A stretch of DNA of 64,000 nt from F22 sp963678855 (GTDB lineage: Bacteria > Bacteroidota > Bacteroidia > Bacteroidales > Bacteroidaceae). Below, piece by piece: positions 45,540 through 53,956 of the stretch. A program made the position numbers and the translations under genes. Under the pieces are notes generated by a model, which saw only the letters and a program-made list of their open reading frames with translations, was not told the origin of the DNA and did not search any database. The stretch spans positions 2,108,001 to 2,172,000 of the forward strand of contig OY787448.1 of assembly GCA_963678855.1 (NCBI GenBank), read 5' to 3'. Numbering within the stretch: position 1 is the first letter of the stretch; each line of letters starts with the position of its first letter.

Positions 45540-47654
45540 CTATCCTAATTTATATAACTCGAACACTTTCTCTGTTGAGCCTTCATTGTACTGCCAAATA
45601 TCTTCGTACAATGAGATATCTTCACCCATTCCGTCAAGTTGACGTAGGTAAGAACTTAGAGATTTGTTCTCTGTAATGTTAACCTTGCCTAATTGATCAA
45701 TGATTGGGCTATGTGTTCTTGTATGATCGTGATCAAACTCCAAGATACGCTCACCGCTAGCCTTATAACCAATCAGTTGGAAAGTCATACTCTTACCGAT
45801 AGCTGGTAGATTCAGTACATTACGGTCTGTAGCAAGGAAAGGCATATTGAACTCCTGCATAAAGCTGCTCAATAAAGTGCGAGGATTTTCCTTTTCTACA
45901 TATAGACGCTTGAACAGATCCGACTTTTCACGTTCTTCAAGCTTACCATAAATCTTCTCTTGCTTTTGTTCATGCATAGAACGTGCAATTGGAGTAAATA
46001 CAGCATGGTTTTCACGGAAACCTTTAACCGAGAATGTGTAGTATGTCAAAACACCCATCTTATTCAACTCATGACGTAGCTGAGTTGTGTGACCTAGACG
46101 AGATGCTGATACAGTATATACCAACTGGTTTGTGATGTACCATCCTGCATCCAGAATCATCTTCACAGCCTTTGCTGCTTGAGGTGTAATCTCAAGTGGA
46201 GATTGGAAGTGAGTCTGAATCACAAAACGTTCTATACCAGCTTTTTCTCCACGAATGCGGAAATCACGAAGTGCTTCAATTAGGTCATTGTCAATACGCA
46301 TTGGCAGATAAGCCAATAGACGAGACCCTAGACGTACACGTTTCATCTCTTGGTATTTCTCTCCTTCAGGGCGAGTTTTATTGGCTTCACGTTTGCGTTC
46401 AGCCATATCAATAATCGCATTGAAGATTTCTTTTAAACTACGAGTAGAGCTCATCAAAGCGTCACCACCAGTAATCAAGATATCTTTTAGTTGCGGATCA
46501 TTTTCGTAGAAATCCATTAAACGAGTGAGCTTTTGTGGCCAACTTTCTTTAGGACCAAGGTCTTTCAAGTTGAAGTTCAAACGTCCACTTTGGAAGTCAT
46601 ACATACGTTGGCAAGATGCACATAAACCACCACAAGCACGACCCACTGTGTCAGGGATCAAAATCGCTACTTCTGGATAACGACGGTGGATGTTGTGTCC
46701 AGGAAGTATCCAACCTGCTGCATTTGGTTTACCAGCTTCTACGATATCTTCTTTTTCCCAAGCACGAATTTCTCCAAAGGTTTCTACTAGTTCACGAGTA
46801 TATAGAATATAGCTACGTACGCTACTGTCATCATAGCCATCGATTCCAGTATTCAGTAAAGTTAAGTAATATGGAGTCGCAAATGTTGGGATACCTTTCT
46901 CTTCTGCAAGAAGCAGTAGGCTCATCAAGTCTTTGCTTAGAGAGTGGCCTAAGAATAGGTTCAACTCTTTAGGTGAGCGTACAGCCATTGCAAGTTGGAA
47001 TAGATAGTCATTCCACCAGTTCTCTACTGCATTTATTTTCTCAGCATCACTCATTCCTTCAGTGAAGTAATACTTGCTGTTGCCTGGTGTGCGCTTGGCT
47101 ACTTTGTCTACTAGCAAAGGAATCATGCGAGCTTTATTTTGTTCACCGATAGCTGCTACTTCAGGGCTAACTGATGTAGGCCAACGCTTCATAGCGCCTA
47201 AAGCTTGTTCTTTAGTCAGTGTATCTTCTACAGGATAGTCCAATTGCATCCATTGGAAGAAGAAGTCGATGAATAAGTCGGTTGCTGTATTATCAGCTGA
47301 TGCCAATTTGTCTTTAGTCGGTTGGTAGTCAGCTACTGTTTCATTTGTATGATCTTCTGTTACATCTGTAGTTAGAAAACGGTAAATATGAGCAAATGTG
47401 TCAATTGCAACTTGTTGCTCAGTAGATAAATCAAAAACGGGAGCTCCGTCATGATTTAGGAGAGTACGCATGGTTTTAGCTGCCGCAGTCTCCTGATATT
47501 CTGGTCTTGCTATATAGCTTGTGATAGCTTCTTTGAAGCTTTGTAAAGAGTCACTCTCTTGAGCGAATATCCACAGATTAGGGAGTTGTTTTTGATAAGC
47601 ATTCCTTAGTTGCTTAGGTGTAAGATACAAAATATCCTTCTGTTTCATTAGCAA
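45540..47654 (-). CDS. KamA-family radical SAM aminomutase-like protein (long form)
   Basis: 704 residues, much longer than lysine 2,3-aminomutase (about 416). A helical N-terminal region of about 320 residues has no recognised domain. The radical SAM motif is CGGLCASCQRMYDF (CX3CX2C), followed by ILITGGDALMSS, VRLGSRLLAYLPMRI, IQTHFQSPLEITP and NQLVYTVSASR, which match KamA. LNLPAIGKSMTFQLIG probably supplies the PLP lysine. The amino-acid substrate is not certain. Own promoter and terminator. Confidence 0.88.
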   Translation of the reverse strand: MLMKQKDILYLTPKQLRNAYQKQLPNLWIFAQESDSLQSFKEAITSYIARPEYQETAAAKTMRTLLNHDGAPVFDLSTEQQVAIDTFAHIYRFLTTDVTEDHTNETVADYQPTKDKLASADNTATDLFIDFFFQWMQLDYPVEDTLTKEQALGAMKRWPTSVSPEVAAIGEQNKARMIPLLVDKVAKRTPGNSKYYFTEGMSDAEKINAVENWWNDYLFQLAMAVRSPKELNLFLGHSLSKDLMSLLLLAEEKGIPTFATPYYLTLLNTGIDGYDDSSVRSYILYTRELVETFGEIRAWEKEDIVEAGKPNAAGWILPGHNIHRRYPEVAILIPDTVGRACGGLCASCQRMYDFQSGRLNFNLKDLGPKESWPQKLTRLMDFYENDPQLKDILITGGDALMSSTRSLKEIFNAIIDMAERKREANKTRPEGEKYQEMKRVRLGSRLLAYLPMRIDNDLIEALRDFRIRGEKAGIERFVIQTHFQSPLEITPQAAKAVKMILDAGWYITNQLVYTVSASRLGHTTQLRHELNKMGVLTYYTFSVKGFRENHAVFTPIARSMHEQKQEKIYGKLEEREKSDLFKRLYVEKENPRTLLSSFMQEFNMPFLATDRNVLNLPAIGKSMTFQLIGYKASGERILEFDHDHTRTHSPIIDQLGKVNITENKSLSSYLRQLDGMGEDISLYEDIWQYNEGSTEKVFELYKLG

Positions 47655-47717
47655 TTTTCCTTTCTTTTATATGTTACCTTTTATATGTTGTCTTTTTTAT
47701 TGATGGGCAAAACCATA

Positions 47718-47748
47718 CAAATATACGAATAATCTGCGGGATAAGCAA
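47718..47748 (-). promoter_or_regulatory. Promoter of the KamA-type gene
   Basis: Minus strand TTG (plus 47746-47748), 20 nt, TATATTTG (plus 47718-47725). The -33 element abuts the fimbrillin terminator hairpin. Confidence 0.6.
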
Positions 47749-47812
47749 GCCCGAGAGCAATTCTGTTTTAGTATGGAATATTTATACAGAAAGAGCTCTC
47801 GGGCTTTGTTTT
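47747..47812 (-). terminator. Long hairpin after the fimbrillin-FISUMP gene
   Basis: AAGCCCGAGAGC (47747-47758) pairs perfectly with GCTCTCGGGCTT (47795-47806), extended by TTCTG/CAGAA (47761-47765, 47787-47791). A T-run is present on the plus side (TTTGTTTT) and weak on the minus side, yet position favours the minus-strand gene ending at 47845. Confidence 0.55.
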
Positions 47813-47844
47813 AAAGAGGATTTTGTTTAGTGTTTTTTGTTAAT

Positions 47845-49659
47845 TTATTCAGCAACCCAGCGTACAGGGAAGGCAGATGTGTCAAAATTAAATAGGTCTG
47901 CTTCAGTAGAATATAGATGGTAAGCATAACCACCTGTAGCCTTTGGCTCTATTGTGAATATTAAGAAATCAGTTTCTCGTTGTACCCATAAACCTGTAAA
48001 TGAGTTCTCGTTTTTGTGCGTAGCTTCTTCAATATAACCCGACTGGTTCAAGTTTAGTCCTATTTTACTAGCTACGTTATTGGTTGTAGATGAGGCTAGT
48101 AGGTATTCAGGATTGTTATACATTTTAGTGAGTTCTACAATGTCATTTTGATTAGGAAGTCTCCAACCAGCAGGTGTCATTTGATAGCTACTGAACGTTG
48201 CAAGTGGATAGAAAAAGTGTTCTGTTGACTTTGTGTCTGTCCATGTTGTGTACAGTGGATTTAAAGAATTAGCTGGAATTGCTGTGACTTTCTCAAGTGG
48301 CGAGTAGTCTGTTGTCATTTTTTCGTGCACATTTTCTGTAGTCCATGTTAGATTTCCGATACGCACAAGTGGATAGATATGTCCGTTTCTTTTATCCATC
48401 AATACTTTTGGTTCTGAGTATATACCTAAGCCACCATTGGTGTATAAATCACTCAGTGTGTAGTCTGGGTTTAGGTATACAGTCGCTTCAGCTGGATTTC
48501 CGTTTTCACTTAGTACAATGCCCGCATTCCAATTGATTTCATTATTGGTTTTGGGATATGCAATGATTTGTTCAAGTGCGGTATTGTTTGAGTCGTCTAT
48601 TTTTAACTCCTTGGTTATCACACCGACTTCCTTTTCTGTATGCATGATAGAGAGTATCTTACTTTCAGAAAAGTCTAATTCTTTTATTATAAGTCCATTT
48701 GTAGCTACGTGATTTTGTTGGGTGATTTCTTCAGTGTCGTGATATATCCAATCGGTCAGATTCACTTCAACAGAAACAGATGAGTGACTGTAAGTCCTGT
48801 TGCTATTGTTGGGGGTCATTTTAAAAGTATAAGCATTTCCTGCTTGAATACTCTCCCCATTCATCGTTTTCGTAGGAACACTTGCTGAGAACTGCTGATC
48901 ATTAATATGAACAATTTCAGTCATACTATTTAAAGCATTTGGAAAGATTAAACAGTATTCCCCTTTAATGATGTTGGCTTCGTTGTCAATAACCCACTCA
49001 CCTGCTGGGTGCAAATTATCCAGTCCATAGTAATCGTTAAAACTCATAGGGGTAAACTCATAGACACCATGAGTAAAGCAATCGGTAAGTTCTAACGTGG
49101 AAGCTTGCAGCTCTTCAAGAGTGTAATCTGCTCCAGGCTGCATTTGGAAATATATTTTCACGAGCTGTAACTCCAGATTAACCTTTAAAGCTTCATCTGT
49201 TTTGGTTATATCAGTTAGTTGGCACGTACTGAATTGTTCCATTTTACCTAAACTCTGTTGATTAGTGCTTAAGTGAATATACCCTTTTAAATCATTGTTG
49301 GGAAGAAGGTCTTTTTTATACGGGAAGTAAAAGCTCAAAGTTGCTTTCTTTCCGTGGTCTGGATAATAGATATCTTCTTCTGCAACCCATCCCTCCTCAG
49401 TTAAGGTAAATGGTACATTGACAACAGCTGGTTGATTATCAACACTCATGCTAACACCAATTTCATCTCCTAGCCTAAAAGTATATGGTTCAGGAGATCC
49501 ACCTGCTCTTGTATTAGTACTTTGTTTAATTGTTGCAGTGATTTTAATAGGGGTTTTAGAATTCGATTCTGAATTAACCTCTGTTTCATTAGTTGGAATT
49601 ACTCCTGTTGTACATGAGGTGAATACTACTAATAGTAGCAATTTAATAATATTGTTCAT
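47845..49659 (-). CDS. Fimbrillin-family lipoprotein fused to a FISUMP-like C-terminal domain
   Basis: 604 residues. Lipobox FTSC (Cys16), then STNTRAGG with Arg51 in the same Thr-Arg-Ala/Gly context as the three fimbrillins at 22.6-26.3 kb. The fimbrillin part runs to about residue 310 and includes FRLGDEIGVSMSVDNQPAVV and VEVNLTDWIYHD, equivalent to the terminal Trp strand of those proteins. From about 405 to 604 follows a FISUMP-like (Fib_succ_major) domain with IYPLVRIGNLTWTTENV, PAGWRLPNQNDIVELTKMY and FTGLWVQRETD. A tip or surface adhesin is a reasonable inference. Single-gene unit. Confidence 0.83.
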   Translation of the reverse strand: MNNIIKLLLLVVFTSCTTGVIPTNETEVNSESNSKTPIKITATIKQSTNTRAGGSPEPYTFRLGDEIGVSMSVDNQPAVVNVPFTLTEEGWVAEEDIYYPDHGKKATLSFYFPYKKDLLPNNDLKGYIHLSTNQQSLGKMEQFSTCQLTDITKTDEALKVNLELQLVKIYFQMQPGADYTLEELQASTLELTDCFTHGVYEFTPMSFNDYYGLDNLHPAGEWVIDNEANIIKGEYCLIFPNALNSMTEIVHINDQQFSASVPTKTMNGESIQAGNAYTFKMTPNNSNRTYSHSSVSVEVNLTDWIYHDTEEITQQNHVATNGLIIKELDFSESKILSIMHTEKEVGVITKELKIDDSNNTALEQIIAYPKTNNEINWNAGIVLSENGNPAEATVYLNPDYTLSDLYTNGGLGIYSEPKVLMDKRNGHIYPLVRIGNLTWTTENVHEKMTTDYSPLEKVTAIPANSLNPLYTTWTDTKSTEHFFYPLATFSSYQMTPAGWRLPNQNDIVELTKMYNNPEYLLASSTTNNVASKIGLNLNQSGYIEEATHKNENSFTGLWVQRETDFLIFTIEPKATGGYAYHLYSTEADLFNFDTSAFPVRWVAE

Positions 49660-49873
49660 TTTATTTATTTCTTTGTTATTCGTTGTGTGAATTTCTCTCG
49701 TTATAAAAAGTTGGATTAACTTTTTTGATAACCTCTTTTTTTATCAGATTGTATGTTCTGATGCAGCAAGAGATTATTCTTTGTTTTGAGGATTTTTAAT
49801 TTAACGATATGATTTAGCTTGTATCCATATTCTATCTATTTGTTTTTTACTATTTGTTTTGATACCCTTATAA
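49660..49873. other. AT-rich upstream region of the fimbrillin-FISUMP gene
   Basis: About 210 bp between the fimbrillin start and a strong bidirectional terminator. No TAnnTTTG element is seen on the minus strand and no frame is convincing; the promoter of the fimbrillin gene should be here. Confidence 0.4.
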
Positions 49874-49906
49874 AAAAATGGACTCCAACTTTTGGAGTCC
49901 ATTTTT
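49874..49906. terminator. Bidirectional terminator at the end of the candidate RNA
   Basis: AAAAATGGACTCCAA (49874-49888) and TTGGAGTCCATTTTT (49892-49906) form a perfect 15-bp stem with a 3-nt loop. On the minus strand it ends the candidate RNA lying at 49907-50107. Confidence 0.85.
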
Positions 49907-50107
49907 ATTCCTGTATTTCATGTTAAAAGTGTGTTTTATTAAGCCTAATATTATTAGCTTTGAGCTTGTTGGGCAAACAGCATATGCTTTTTCAACTAAG
50001 TTGCAATAAGCAACTTGGCTGGTTAAGTGTGAGAAGTATAAAAATCTGCTGTGTGTCAGCTTAATAATAATAGTACGAGTAAACATGTCTTTCGATGTTG
50101 TTGAATT
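49874..50107 (-). ncRNA. Candidate structured RNA, 6S-like rod
   Basis: On the minus strand a 230-nt segment bounded by two strong terminators folds as one long irregular hairpin. ATTATTAAGCT (plus 50058-50068) pairs with AGCTAATAAT (plus 49950-49959), CACACAGCA (plus 50047-50055) with TGCTGTTTG (plus 49974-49982), and the apex is AAGTTGC/GCAACTT with a 5-nt loop (plus 49998-50016). A TACCTTTA element (plus 50115-50122), one base off consensus, precedes it. Long rods with internal loops are typical of 6S RNA. The 72-codon frame in it looks spurious. Confidence 0.4.
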
Positions 50108-50171
50108 GTGTAACTAAAGGTACGCAGTTTTGCCAACATCAAAAAATAAAATGTGTTTTATTTGAGAATAA

Positions 50172-50208
50172 AAAAAGGCATGTTGAATTTTCAACATGCC
50201 TTTTTCCT
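50172..50208. terminator. Bidirectional terminator after the OmpH-like gene
   Basis: AAAAAGGCATGTTGAA (50172-50187) and TTCAACATGCCTTTTT (50190-50205) form a near-perfect long stem with A and T flanks, 26 nt after the OmpH-like stop on the minus strand. Confidence 0.85.
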
Positions 50209-50233
50209 ATGTCTTTGTGCGGAGATAGCTTAA

Positions 50234-50830
50234 TTATTTACTTTTTTGTCCGCCAGTGTATCTGTCATTTAAACCTTTGATGATATCGCCAGTGATATTA
50301 TATGCTTTATTTGCGTACAACATATTATCATATCCCGTATTAGTAAAGATGAAATCATATCCAGCTTTCTTATTATATTCTTCAATAAATGCATTGATAG
50401 AATCACGCAACTGATGATTGTTTTGCTGTTGCTCCTTAATCATATCAGCTTGAAGGCGTTGTTGTAGCTGTTGCAAATCTTGTTGTTGCTTCAACAAGCG
50501 CTTGTTTTCTTGTTCTGCACGTTCACGAGTCAAGAAAGCATTGTTCTTAAGCTTGTTTTGAAATGACTGCATAGCCTGGTCTAGCTTTTTAGCTTTACCG
50601 TTAATCGTAGCACGGATATTTTCTTCCTTGCTAATCATTGCTTCATTTAGGTCGTTCCAATACGTGTAACTAGTCAACAGACTGTCTACTTCTACATAAG
50701 CAATTTTAATAGATTGTGTTGTACCAGCTGCAGGAGTTGATCCAGTTTGAGGTTGGTCTTGGCACTGTGTAAAAAGTAGGCCACACGCTGCTGCTGATAA
50801 GCCTAGACAAAGGGCTGAAATCTTCTTCAT
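50234..50830 (-). CDS. OmpH/Skp-family periplasmic chaperone, lipoprotein form
   Basis: 198 residues. The signal peptide ends with lipobox LFTQC (Cys23), unlike classical soluble Skp. A threonine/glutamine linker precedes IKIAYVEVDSLLTSYTYWNDL, a long coiled coil rich in Gln and Lys (LLKQQQDLQQLQQRLQADM), and the closing strand YDFIFTNTGYDNMLYANKAYNIT, the standard OmpH architecture. Expected to hold unfolded outer-membrane proteins in the periplasm. It is monocistronic. Confidence 0.9.
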   Translation of the reverse strand: MKKISALCLGLSAAACGLLFTQCQDQPQTGSTPAAGTTQSIKIAYVEVDSLLTSYTYWNDLNEAMISKEENIRATINGKAKKLDQAMQSFQNKLKNNAFLTRERAEQENKRLLKQQQDLQQLQQRLQADMIKEQQQNNHQLRDSINAFIEEYNKKAGYDFIFTNTGYDNMLYANKAYNITGDIIKGLNDRYTGGQKSK

Positions 50831-50884
50831 ATATTCTTTGTTTACATTGAGGTTATGTACATAAATAATGTGTTGTTTTGAACA

Positions 50885-51094
50885 CTACTTTCGATGCTCA
50901 GGAATAGCACGAGGATTTTTCGCTCGCTCCTCTTTATCTTGAGTTTGCGAACAACTGATACCACGGTCTTGTAATGCTTTACTACTACTCACATGTTCAT
51001 TAGGAAATTTAGCTCCCTTTTTGAAAATCATCTTGACTGCCAAGAATAACATGCAAATAGCAACAATTAACACCGAAATAAGTACTTGTTTCAT
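50885..51094 (-). CDS. Small single-pass membrane protein, conserved in Bacteroidales
   Basis: About 69 residues from the third of three close ATGs (51103, 51097, 51094). One N-terminal membrane helix (VLISVLIVAICMLFLAVKMIF) is followed by KKGAKFPNEHVSSSKALQDRGISCSQTQDKE, a block I recall as recurring in small Bacteroidales membrane proteins of unknown function. The TATCTTTG box at 51117-51124 puts the transcript start near 51110, leaving a short leader. Two cysteines flank the functional block. Confidence 0.78.
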   Translation of the reverse strand: MKQVLISVLIVAICMLFLAVKMIFKKGAKFPNEHVSSSKALQDRGISCSQTQDKEERAKNPRAIPEHRK

Positions 51095-51103
51095 CATAAT
51101 CAT

Positions 51104-51124
51104 TACTTTTGTGGTGCAAAGATA
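51104..51124. promoter_or_regulatory. Overlapping divergent promoters, pepD (+) and small membrane gene (-)
   Basis: TACTTTTG at 51104-51111 reads rightward to pepD, and TATCTTTG (plus CAAAGATA at 51117-51124) reads leftward. The two -7 boxes point toward one another's start sites and are only 5 bp apart, so polymerase binding should be mutually exclusive. Confidence 0.55.
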
Positions 51125-51177
51125 ATTGTTTACCGTCTATCTTGAAAGATTGGATAGATAATAAAACTAAAATCCGT

Positions 51178-52641
51178 ATGAAAACCATTCTAGATTTAGA
51201 ACCAAAAGAAGTATTTTATTACTTCAACGAAATTTGCCAGGTGCCTCGCCCATCGAAGCATGAAGAGCAAATCATAGCATATCTTAAGGAGTTTGGTGCA
51301 AAGCACAACCTTGAAACACGTGTTGACGAAGTGGGTAATGTCCTGATTAAAAAGCCAGCGACCCCAGGTTATGAAGATAAAGAAATAGTCGTGCTACAAT
51401 CACATATTGACATGGTATGTGAGAAGAATAACGATAAGGAGCACGATTTCATGAAAGATCCAATTGAGCCAGTTATTGATGGTGAGTGGCTTAAGGCCAA
51501 CGGAACCACTTTGGGTGCCGACAATGGTATTGGTATGGCTGCAGAACTAGCTCTATTGGCAAGTGGTAGTTTGGAGCATGGACCAATCGAATGTTTGTTT
51601 ACTATCGATGAAGAAACAGGTTTGACAGGTGCTTTTGCCTTGAAGCCAGGTTTCTTTGATGGAAGCATCCTTTTGAATCTTGATTCAGAAGATGAAGGTG
51701 AACTTTTCATTGGTTGTGCTGGTGGTATGGATACAGTTGCTACATTTACATATACTGATCAAGAAGTGCCTGCTGGATATTTCCACTTTAAAGTTACCGT
51801 AAAAGGTTTGAGCGGTGGTCACTCAGGTGATGACATCAACAAGAATCTTGGTAATGCCAATAAGATTTTGGTACGTTACCTGAATATCTTGCGTGCTAAG
51901 CATGATGTGAAGATCTGTGAGATTAATGGAGGTAATCTACGTAATGCTATTCCTCGCGAAGCATCTGCAGTTATTGCTGTTCCAGTAGCATACAAACACG
52001 ATGTGCGTGTTGACTTGAACGTGTTTGCAGCTGAAGTGGAGGCTGAGTATCATGTGACTGAGCCACGTTTAGCATTGGAGTTAGAAAGTCATGAGCCTGT
52101 AGCAACATGTATTGATGACACTACTGCTAGTCAATTGTTGTTGGCTTTACATGCAGTACACCACGGTGTATTTATGATGAGTCAAGATATGCCAGGATTG
52201 GTGGAAACGTCAAGTAATTTGGCCTCTGTTAAGATGAAAGAAGGCAATATTATTCGTGTAGAAACATCTCAACGAAGCAGTACTTTATCGTCTCGTGATG
52301 ATATGGCTCAAACTATCCGCGCAACATTTAAGTTGGCTGGTGCTGAAATCTCGCATGGAGATGGGTACCCAGGATGGAAACCTAATCCAGAGTCTCCAAT
52401 TTTGGCTACTGCTGTAGAAAGCTATGAGCGTCTATTTGGTAGTAAGCCTGCTGTACGAGCTATTCATGCTGGTCTTGAGTGTGGGTTGTTCTTAGAAAAA
52501 TACCCACATCTAGATATGGTTTCTTTCGGACCCACTCTACGTGGAGTACACTCACCAGATGAGCGTATGGAAATCGCAACAGTAGAAAAGTGGTGGAAAC
52601 ACTTACTAGATTTGTTGAAAAACGTACCAGCTAAGAAGTGA
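51178..52641 (+). CDS. pepD: Aminoacyl-histidine dipeptidase (PepD/carnosinase family, M20)
   Basis: Zinc dipeptidase for Xaa-His and other dipeptides; cytoplasmic. From the ATG at 51178 (MKTILDLEPKEVFYYFNEIC) it has 487 residues, the normal size; the longer frame from 51109 begins at the promoter and is rejected. Metal-site motifs: QSHIDMVCEKN, LGADNGIGMAA, TIDEETGLTG, LDSEDEGELFIGCAGG, GGHSGDDINKN and the late HAGLECGLF. Stop overlaps the GTG start of the next gene. Confidence 0.95.
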   Translation: MKTILDLEPKEVFYYFNEICQVPRPSKHEEQIIAYLKEFGAKHNLETRVDEVGNVLIKKPATPGYEDKEIVVLQSHIDMVCEKNNDKEHDFMKDPIEPVIDGEWLKANGTTLGADNGIGMAAELALLASGSLEHGPIECLFTIDEETGLTGAFALKPGFFDGSILLNLDSEDEGELFIGCAGGMDTVATFTYTDQEVPAGYFHFKVTVKGLSGGHSGDDINKNLGNANKILVRYLNILRAKHDVKICEINGGNLRNAIPREASAVIAVPVAYKHDVRVDLNVFAAEVEAEYHVTEPRLALELESHEPVATCIDDTTASQLLLALHAVHHGVFMMSQDMPGLVETSSNLASVKMKEGNIIRVETSQRSSTLSSRDDMAQTIRATFKLAGAEISHGDGYPGWKPNPESPILATAVESYERLFGSKPAVRAIHAGLECGLFLEKYPHLDMVSFGPTLRGVHSPDERMEIATVEKWWKHLLDLLKNVPAKK

Positions 52642-53603
52642 TACGAAAAATAATATGGAGCTGTCTCATGATATATGGGACAGCTCTTTTTGCTTATTGT
52701 GAGGCGCCAGCGCATATAAGTAGAATTATGTGGTGGAATGTAGAGAATCTATTTGATTGTGAAGATGACTCTTTAGTACAAGATGAAGAGTTCCTGCCTA
52801 CATCTACTAGAAAATGGACGAAGCATAGATATTATAAAAAACTATGGCAAATAGGGCGAGTGGTTTCAGCTATGAGTGATACGTCACCTGTTATCATTGG
52901 ATTGGGTGAAGTAGAAGGTGAGAAGCCTATTCGTGATTTGACACAGTATACGCTAAAGAACTTGGCTCCATATAAATACATATGCACACATGGAGAGGAT
53001 AAGCGTGGCATACAAGTTGCCATGTTATATGATCCAAGATGTTTTGCATTACTTTATATGCACGAGAAGAATGTAAGTACCGAGCAATATAAAACTCGAA
53101 ACTATTTACATGCTACAGGTGTGTTGATGCGGAAAGATACTATAGATATCTATGTTTGTCACTGGCCTAGTCAATGGGGCGGAGCAAAAGCAACCGAATA
53201 TAAACGATTGTGTGTGGCTCGTCGGATGGAAGAAGATATCTTGTTGACAAAGAGGACATACCCACAAAGACAAGTTATTCTCATGGGTGACTTTAATGAA
53301 GAAAACGATTCACCAGCTCTAGCACAGCTAATGAACTCTTGTGACTTGACTGACCTTGTAGACGATGAAGTGAAAACAGATTTTGGGACACATTATTATC
53401 AAGGACAGTGGAGTACACTAGACCATCTCCTTATTTCTAGATATTTGTGCTCTAAGATTCAAAAAAGTGGCATTTGGAAAAATGCTTTCATGTTGGAGAA
53501 GGACAAACGTGGGTGCACTAAGCCGTATAGAACATACTTAGGCCCTTTTTATCATGGAGGATATAGCGACCATTTGCCAGTTTATTTAGATATTACAAAT
53601 TAG
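52638..53603 (+). CDS. Secreted endonuclease/exonuclease/phosphatase-family protein
   Basis: 321 residues from a GTG codon that overlaps the pepD stop (GTGA), giving coupled translation. The N-terminus MIRKIIWSCLMIYGTALFAYCEA is a signal peptide. Family motifs are WWNVENLFDCEDD, GLGEVEGEKPI, CHWPSQWGG, MGDFNEENDS, WSTLDHLLIS and SDHLPVYLD, covering the metal and catalytic residues of the DNase I-like fold. Exported nuclease or phosphodiesterase role is inferred. It has no other start with a signal peptide. Confidence 0.9.
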   Translation: MIRKIIWSCLMIYGTALFAYCEAPAHISRIMWWNVENLFDCEDDSLVQDEEFLPTSTRKWTKHRYYKKLWQIGRVVSAMSDTSPVIIGLGEVEGEKPIRDLTQYTLKNLAPYKYICTHGEDKRGIQVAMLYDPRCFALLYMHEKNVSTEQYKTRNYLHATGVLMRKDTIDIYVCHWPSQWGGAKATEYKRLCVARRMEEDILLTKRTYPQRQVILMGDFNEENDSPALAQLMNSCDLTDLVDDEVKTDFGTHYYQGQWSTLDHLLISRYLCSKIQKSGIWKNAFMLEKDKRGCTKPYRTYLGPFYHGGYSDHLPVYLDITN

Positions 53604-53665
53604 CTATTGAATTGTAATATGAGATGTGCCTATACATACTTTTCTATATCTTTTCGTTTAAAAAC

Positions 53666-53696
53666 TTGCCAATGTGAAAGATATGTTTTACTTTTG
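53666..53696 (+). promoter_or_regulatory. Promoter of the histidine operon
   Basis: TTG at 53666-53668, 20 nt, TACTTTTG at 53689-53696. Transcription would start near 53703, 25 nt before the leader peptide start codon. Confidence 0.7.
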
Positions 53697-53727
53697 TTGC
53701 TGTTAAGATATAATATTAGTAGAAAGC

Positions 53728-53778
53728 ATGGTTTATACTGCTTCACATCATCATCATCATATTCATTCTCACGAATAA
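53728..53778 (+). CDS. hisL: His operon leader peptide
   Basis: A 16-codon frame ATG...TAA with seven histidine codons: five consecutive CAT codons, then Ile, His, Ser, His, Glu. It lies between the promoter and a terminator in front of hisG, the arrangement of a ribosome-mediated attenuation leader: when histidyl-tRNA is scarce the ribosome stalls on the His run and the terminator does not form. It is far below normal gene size limits and easy to miss. Confidence 0.88.
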   Translation: MVYTASHHHHHIHSHE

Positions 53779-53800
53779 TTTCGGGAGCTGATCGTGGTGT

Positions 53801-53888
53801 ATCTTATCTTAGCAGTCATACAGACAATATCAAAACAGATAATAAGATCTCAGGAGAGCAACCGAAAGGGTGGCTCTCCTTTTTTTTG
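53801..53888 (+). promoter_or_regulatory. His attenuator: antiterminator and terminator
   Basis: The terminator is AGGAGAGC (53852-53859) paired with GCTCTCCT (53873-53880), extended by ACC/GGGT pairs around a GAAAG loop and followed by eight T (to 53887). An alternative pairing, ATCTTAT (53801-53807) with ATAAGAT (53842-53848), ends right beside the terminator arm and could compete with it. The exact antiterminator needs an energy calculation. Confidence 0.75.
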
Positions 53889-53956
53889 TTCTTATGTATG
53901 ACGTAAACATAGATAAATAACAAACAAAATATTTTACTCATTAAAACATTACTATT

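Noticed and set aside
49868..50086. 72-codon minus-strand frame
   Set aside because: Runs through a perfect terminator hairpin and a conserved-looking RNA structure; translation has no family likeness.
53607..53906. 99-codon frame before hisG
   Set aside because: It spans the his promoter, leader peptide and attenuator; a different frame (53728-53778) is the functional one.
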